Assembly: GCF_004193775.1 (NCBI RefSeq)
Contig: NC_041008.1
Location: 7,766,731 to 7,830,730, forward strand
DNA length: 64,000 nucleotides
Reading direction: 5' to 3'
Source of the DNA: Glycine soja
Lineage: Eukaryota; Streptophyta; Magnoliopsida; Fabales; Fabaceae
The translations under genes and the position numbers were made by a program. Positions 61,285 to 64,000 of this stretch are shown piece after piece. The number at the start of each line of letters is the position of its first letter. Position 1 is the stretch's first letter. Under the pieces are notes generated by a model that had not been told where the DNA came from, did no database searches, and saw only the letters and a list, made by a program, of their open reading frames with translations.

Positions 61285-62615
61285 TTCGGTGGTCGACAAG
61301 TGTACCGATTCACACAAGTAGTATAAAATAGTAAGACCGAGTATCGTATCTTCAGGGAATTTGTTTCACTCAGACATTATACATTCAATATGCAAACATT
61401 TGTATGGATTAAAAACAAGGTAAATATCAACTTGAATCCTATACTAAAGTCTACATGAATATAAACTAAATATCTAGGATTTTGGAAGTGAAAACAGTCA
61501 AGTAAAAAGCGTTGGGTCGTTCTACTGAATTTCTCTTGATGTTAAAATGTATTTTTCTCTATCTAACGTTGTCCTAGTGTTCTAATGCTGAGAAATTACT
61601 CAAACCAAGATCCTTCTAGTGAATGAGTCTAACCCTTTTTAAACTTCGTCATTGATTCCTTAACAAACTTAGTCTAAAAGAGTTGCATTATGTCTACAAC
61701 ATAATATGAATTAGATCACTGCACTCCATTCCTAGACATACAGATTTCTAGCTTGTTTTACCAAGTTCTAAGGCTTTAAAACATTTCCCAATGCTAAAAA
61801 TCCTAACTATACATACAAATGGGTGATCAAGCCAAAAACATGTAAAATAAGCATAGATAGAAGCAATAAACACATAAAAATAACATTAAATACATAGTGA
61901 AAGAGTGTTACATCAAGGTTTCAGCAGAACTTCCCAACAAAGAGGCTTAACCTTCCATTACAAGCAATATACTCTCAATACGAGAAAGGTTGAGTTTTGA
62001 GTAAAAGAAAATGGCAAAGGTTGGTTGAAGATGTCTCCTACAGCCTCTAAACCCTAAACTTCACTCCTCTAACCTAAGCTTTCTTTGTTGCTCTCTTTCT
62101 GTCGCAACAGCTTCTCCTTGTGCTCTGTTTTTTACTCCCCCTTTATTTCCCCCAACTTCATTGTTTTAAAGGTTCTTGGACCTTTCAGCTTTCGAAGGCT
62201 CGCTTAGCGAAACTAGCTCGCTAAGCGAGAGTATGTGAATTTTGGCTTAACGAGACTAGGCACACTAAGCGCGAGAAGAGACACCATCCTCGATGGGTTG
62301 GCTGGCTGCGCACTGGGCGAACACATCTCTGACTCTTTCTCTTTTAGGGTTTCCCAACCCGCTAAGCGAGCTGTATGCCTTGCTAAGCGGATGCCACTCA
62401 CTAAGCGAGTCATCAGCTACTTGAACCTTCTTTTCTTTTGGCCTGAAACTGAAGTGGTTTCAACATTAATTCACAAAATGGGAGTATCTACTCTATAAAA
62501 TCACACTAAACATAAAAATATGTAATTCCTACAAAAAGAACCATAAATTGGAGGTATGGCGCTATTTCCTTACAAATATTCAACATAAAACTAACTCATG
62601 AATAGCTACTAACAT
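61285..62615 (-). mobile_element. LTR-like repeat, copy B
   Basis: The close relative of 26936-28275 in the same orientation. Read on the minus strand it ends with the U5-like TTACTATTTTATACTACTTG...GGTACACTTG block. CTAAGCG palindromes occur at 62200-62410. It is not paired with an internal region here: immediately beyond its 3' end (61280) is the complete gypsy element, and beyond that unrelated DNA. Either a solo LTR or a fragment. Open frames within it are incidental. Confidence 0.6.
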
Positions 62616-64000
62616 ACCTCTTACACTAAACTTAGGAGTTGTTTCAAGCACATAAACAACCATAAACATAAGTTTGAAAACAAGGTTTTGACCACCAAAC
62701 ACATAAATCAACTCGTGTGTGATTGTTTCAACTTAACTGATATTCTTGAGTTTGAATTTTGGATGTGCGCAGCTACGTTAAATACTTTGAGGAAAAAAAA
62801 TGTCATCCATAGTGATTTTAGCCACTCGACTTAAATAAGATTATCTCTCATGTAAAGGTAGACCTGAGACCTTAAGTTAGGGGGATAATCTATTTAAAAA
62901 TAATAATCAATAATTATTATCATGAAAGAAGTGAAAAATAGGGGTAGGAGTTCAAGTATATAAAATTAGGAGGCAAAATATACACATTCCATTCCATGTA
63001 TTTTTATGTTATTTTTTAAAATTGAGGAGGTGCATTGGCACCCCCTAATTAATGAATGAATTCATTACTCCTCCAGTGAAGGATACACGTGATCTAAAAA
63101 AAAAATCCTAATTTTAAAAATATATTTCAAAATTTCGGCTAAGTGGGATAAATTGGTTTTACACTTATTGCCTTTGAAATGTGATTTTAATAATTTAAAA
63201 AATTAGACTTATTCAAGTTGAAATATATTAACAATGATAATTAATTGTAGGATTGGATGTATTTGGCCCTGACTTAATTTAGAAAAATGGCCTAAATCAT
63301 ACAATAGAGTCTAAATAATTATAAAGAAATATCAAGCGCTAAAGTATAATAGGCACGATATGGAATTCATCATTGGAGGAAGAGAGGGGGAATTTTAGTA
63401 GAAAAATCAGACCATAAACGAATGCTAATAATTTGATCATGGAGACGCATCAATCTAGCAATAGTTTGCAAGTCGGAATTAAAAATACCAAAATAAGGGA
63501 CAAGAGAAAGGTTGTAAGGGGGGAATATATGACGAAGAAGGTGAGGACAAGAAGGAAATGTTGATCACAGTTGTTTGTTTCTCGGGAAGACATGGAGGAA
63601 AGCCAAAAAAAATAAAATAAGAAAATGATGGCAAAGAATATGTTAGAAAAGACACAGAGCCTACGACAAAGATATGGGCATTAAGGTCTAGACAAGACCA
63701 TTCTCAGCTATTGTAGCATTCTAGCTTTCCTTCCTTCTTTGACAGTTCATGTATTGGCCTTGCCCCCATCATCTCTATAATTTATAAATTGTTCCCCCAT
63801 AGTCTCTGGTCATGACAGTCTAAATTAGCTCGAAATTTAAGGGTTTGTTTGTTGTTAGTGACATCAAAATGCGGTACGAGGGAATGTTTGCCTGTGGAAT
63901 TGAACTCCACAATAATATTATTGTAATTGATTTGTGATGGCTTTTGCTAGCCAAAGGAATAATTCCGCCATTGGTTTATGTTCATTATTGATTTTTTATT
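62616..64000. other. Intergenic, nothing recognised
   Basis: AT-rich to the window end. Purine-rich text near 63380-63640 and short frames show no family motif. Confidence 0.4.

Noticed and set aside
26936..62615. Copies A and B as the two LTRs of one 35-kb element
   Set aside because: They have the same orientation, but the DNA between them includes a P450 pseudogene and other insertions, copy A has its own partner block, and no common target duplication is visible.
1..64000. CRISPR array, bacterial operon or phage-like system
   Set aside because: No regular short spacers and no prokaryotic gene arrangement; spliced genes and LTR elements show a plant nuclear genome.

Overview
The window looks like nuclear DNA of a legume, most likely soybean or a close Glycine relative (inferred). 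It is AT-rich, has intron-containing plant P450 genes with GT-AG junctions, and is full of plant-type LTR retrotransposons and MITEs. No bacterial, organellar, rRNA, tRNA or CRISPR feature was seen.

Genes. Three cytochrome P450 units of the CYP704 family (CYP86 clan) lie on the minus strand. Units 1 (4096-14574, 509 aa) and 2 (18668-23098, 510 aa) are close tandem duplicates. Each has six exons with conserved junctions, a complete reading frame and all P450 signature motifs. Unit 3 (32240-39102) belongs to another CYP704 lineage in which exons 1 and 2 are fused. It is a pseudogene with three frameshifts, a nonsense codon, three lost signature residues and a retrotransposon in an intron.

Mobile DNA. 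Positions 1-2996 hold a partial long LTR with a nested insertion. Intron 1 of unit 1 is enlarged to 7.15 kb by a nested block at 9036-14009, which contains a 2.25-kb solo LTR (TSD GAGGG) and a Mutator-like foldback (9-bp TSD). A large foldback of four 0.5-kb units lies at 15.8-18.0 kb, between units 1 and 2. A decayed minus-strand Ty3/gypsy element occupies 24.6-26.4 kb, and 26.9-29.2 kb holds two related LTR-like sequences in opposite orientation. A 3-kb internally deleted gypsy element (TSD GCTAG) sits in unit 3. A complete, apparently very young Ty3/gypsy element occupies 55615-61274, with 697-bp LTRs that read as identical, TSD TAGTA and a 1447-codon uninterrupted gag-pol. The stretch 39.1-55.6 kb has no recognisable gene; it holds AT-rich DNA, MITEs (one hAT-like with an 8-bp target duplication) and trinucleotide repeats.

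How it fits together. Units 1 and 2 arose by duplication, and their introns still align. Several insertions are present in one copy while the other keeps the empty site, so the order of events can be read inside the window. The two intact genes probably encode ER-anchored fatty-acid-type hydroxylases; their substrates cannot be read from the sequence. No new defence-like or otherwise unprecedented system was found. The most interesting material is the duplication and insertion history, the foldback between the P450 genes, and the structures of the retroelements.
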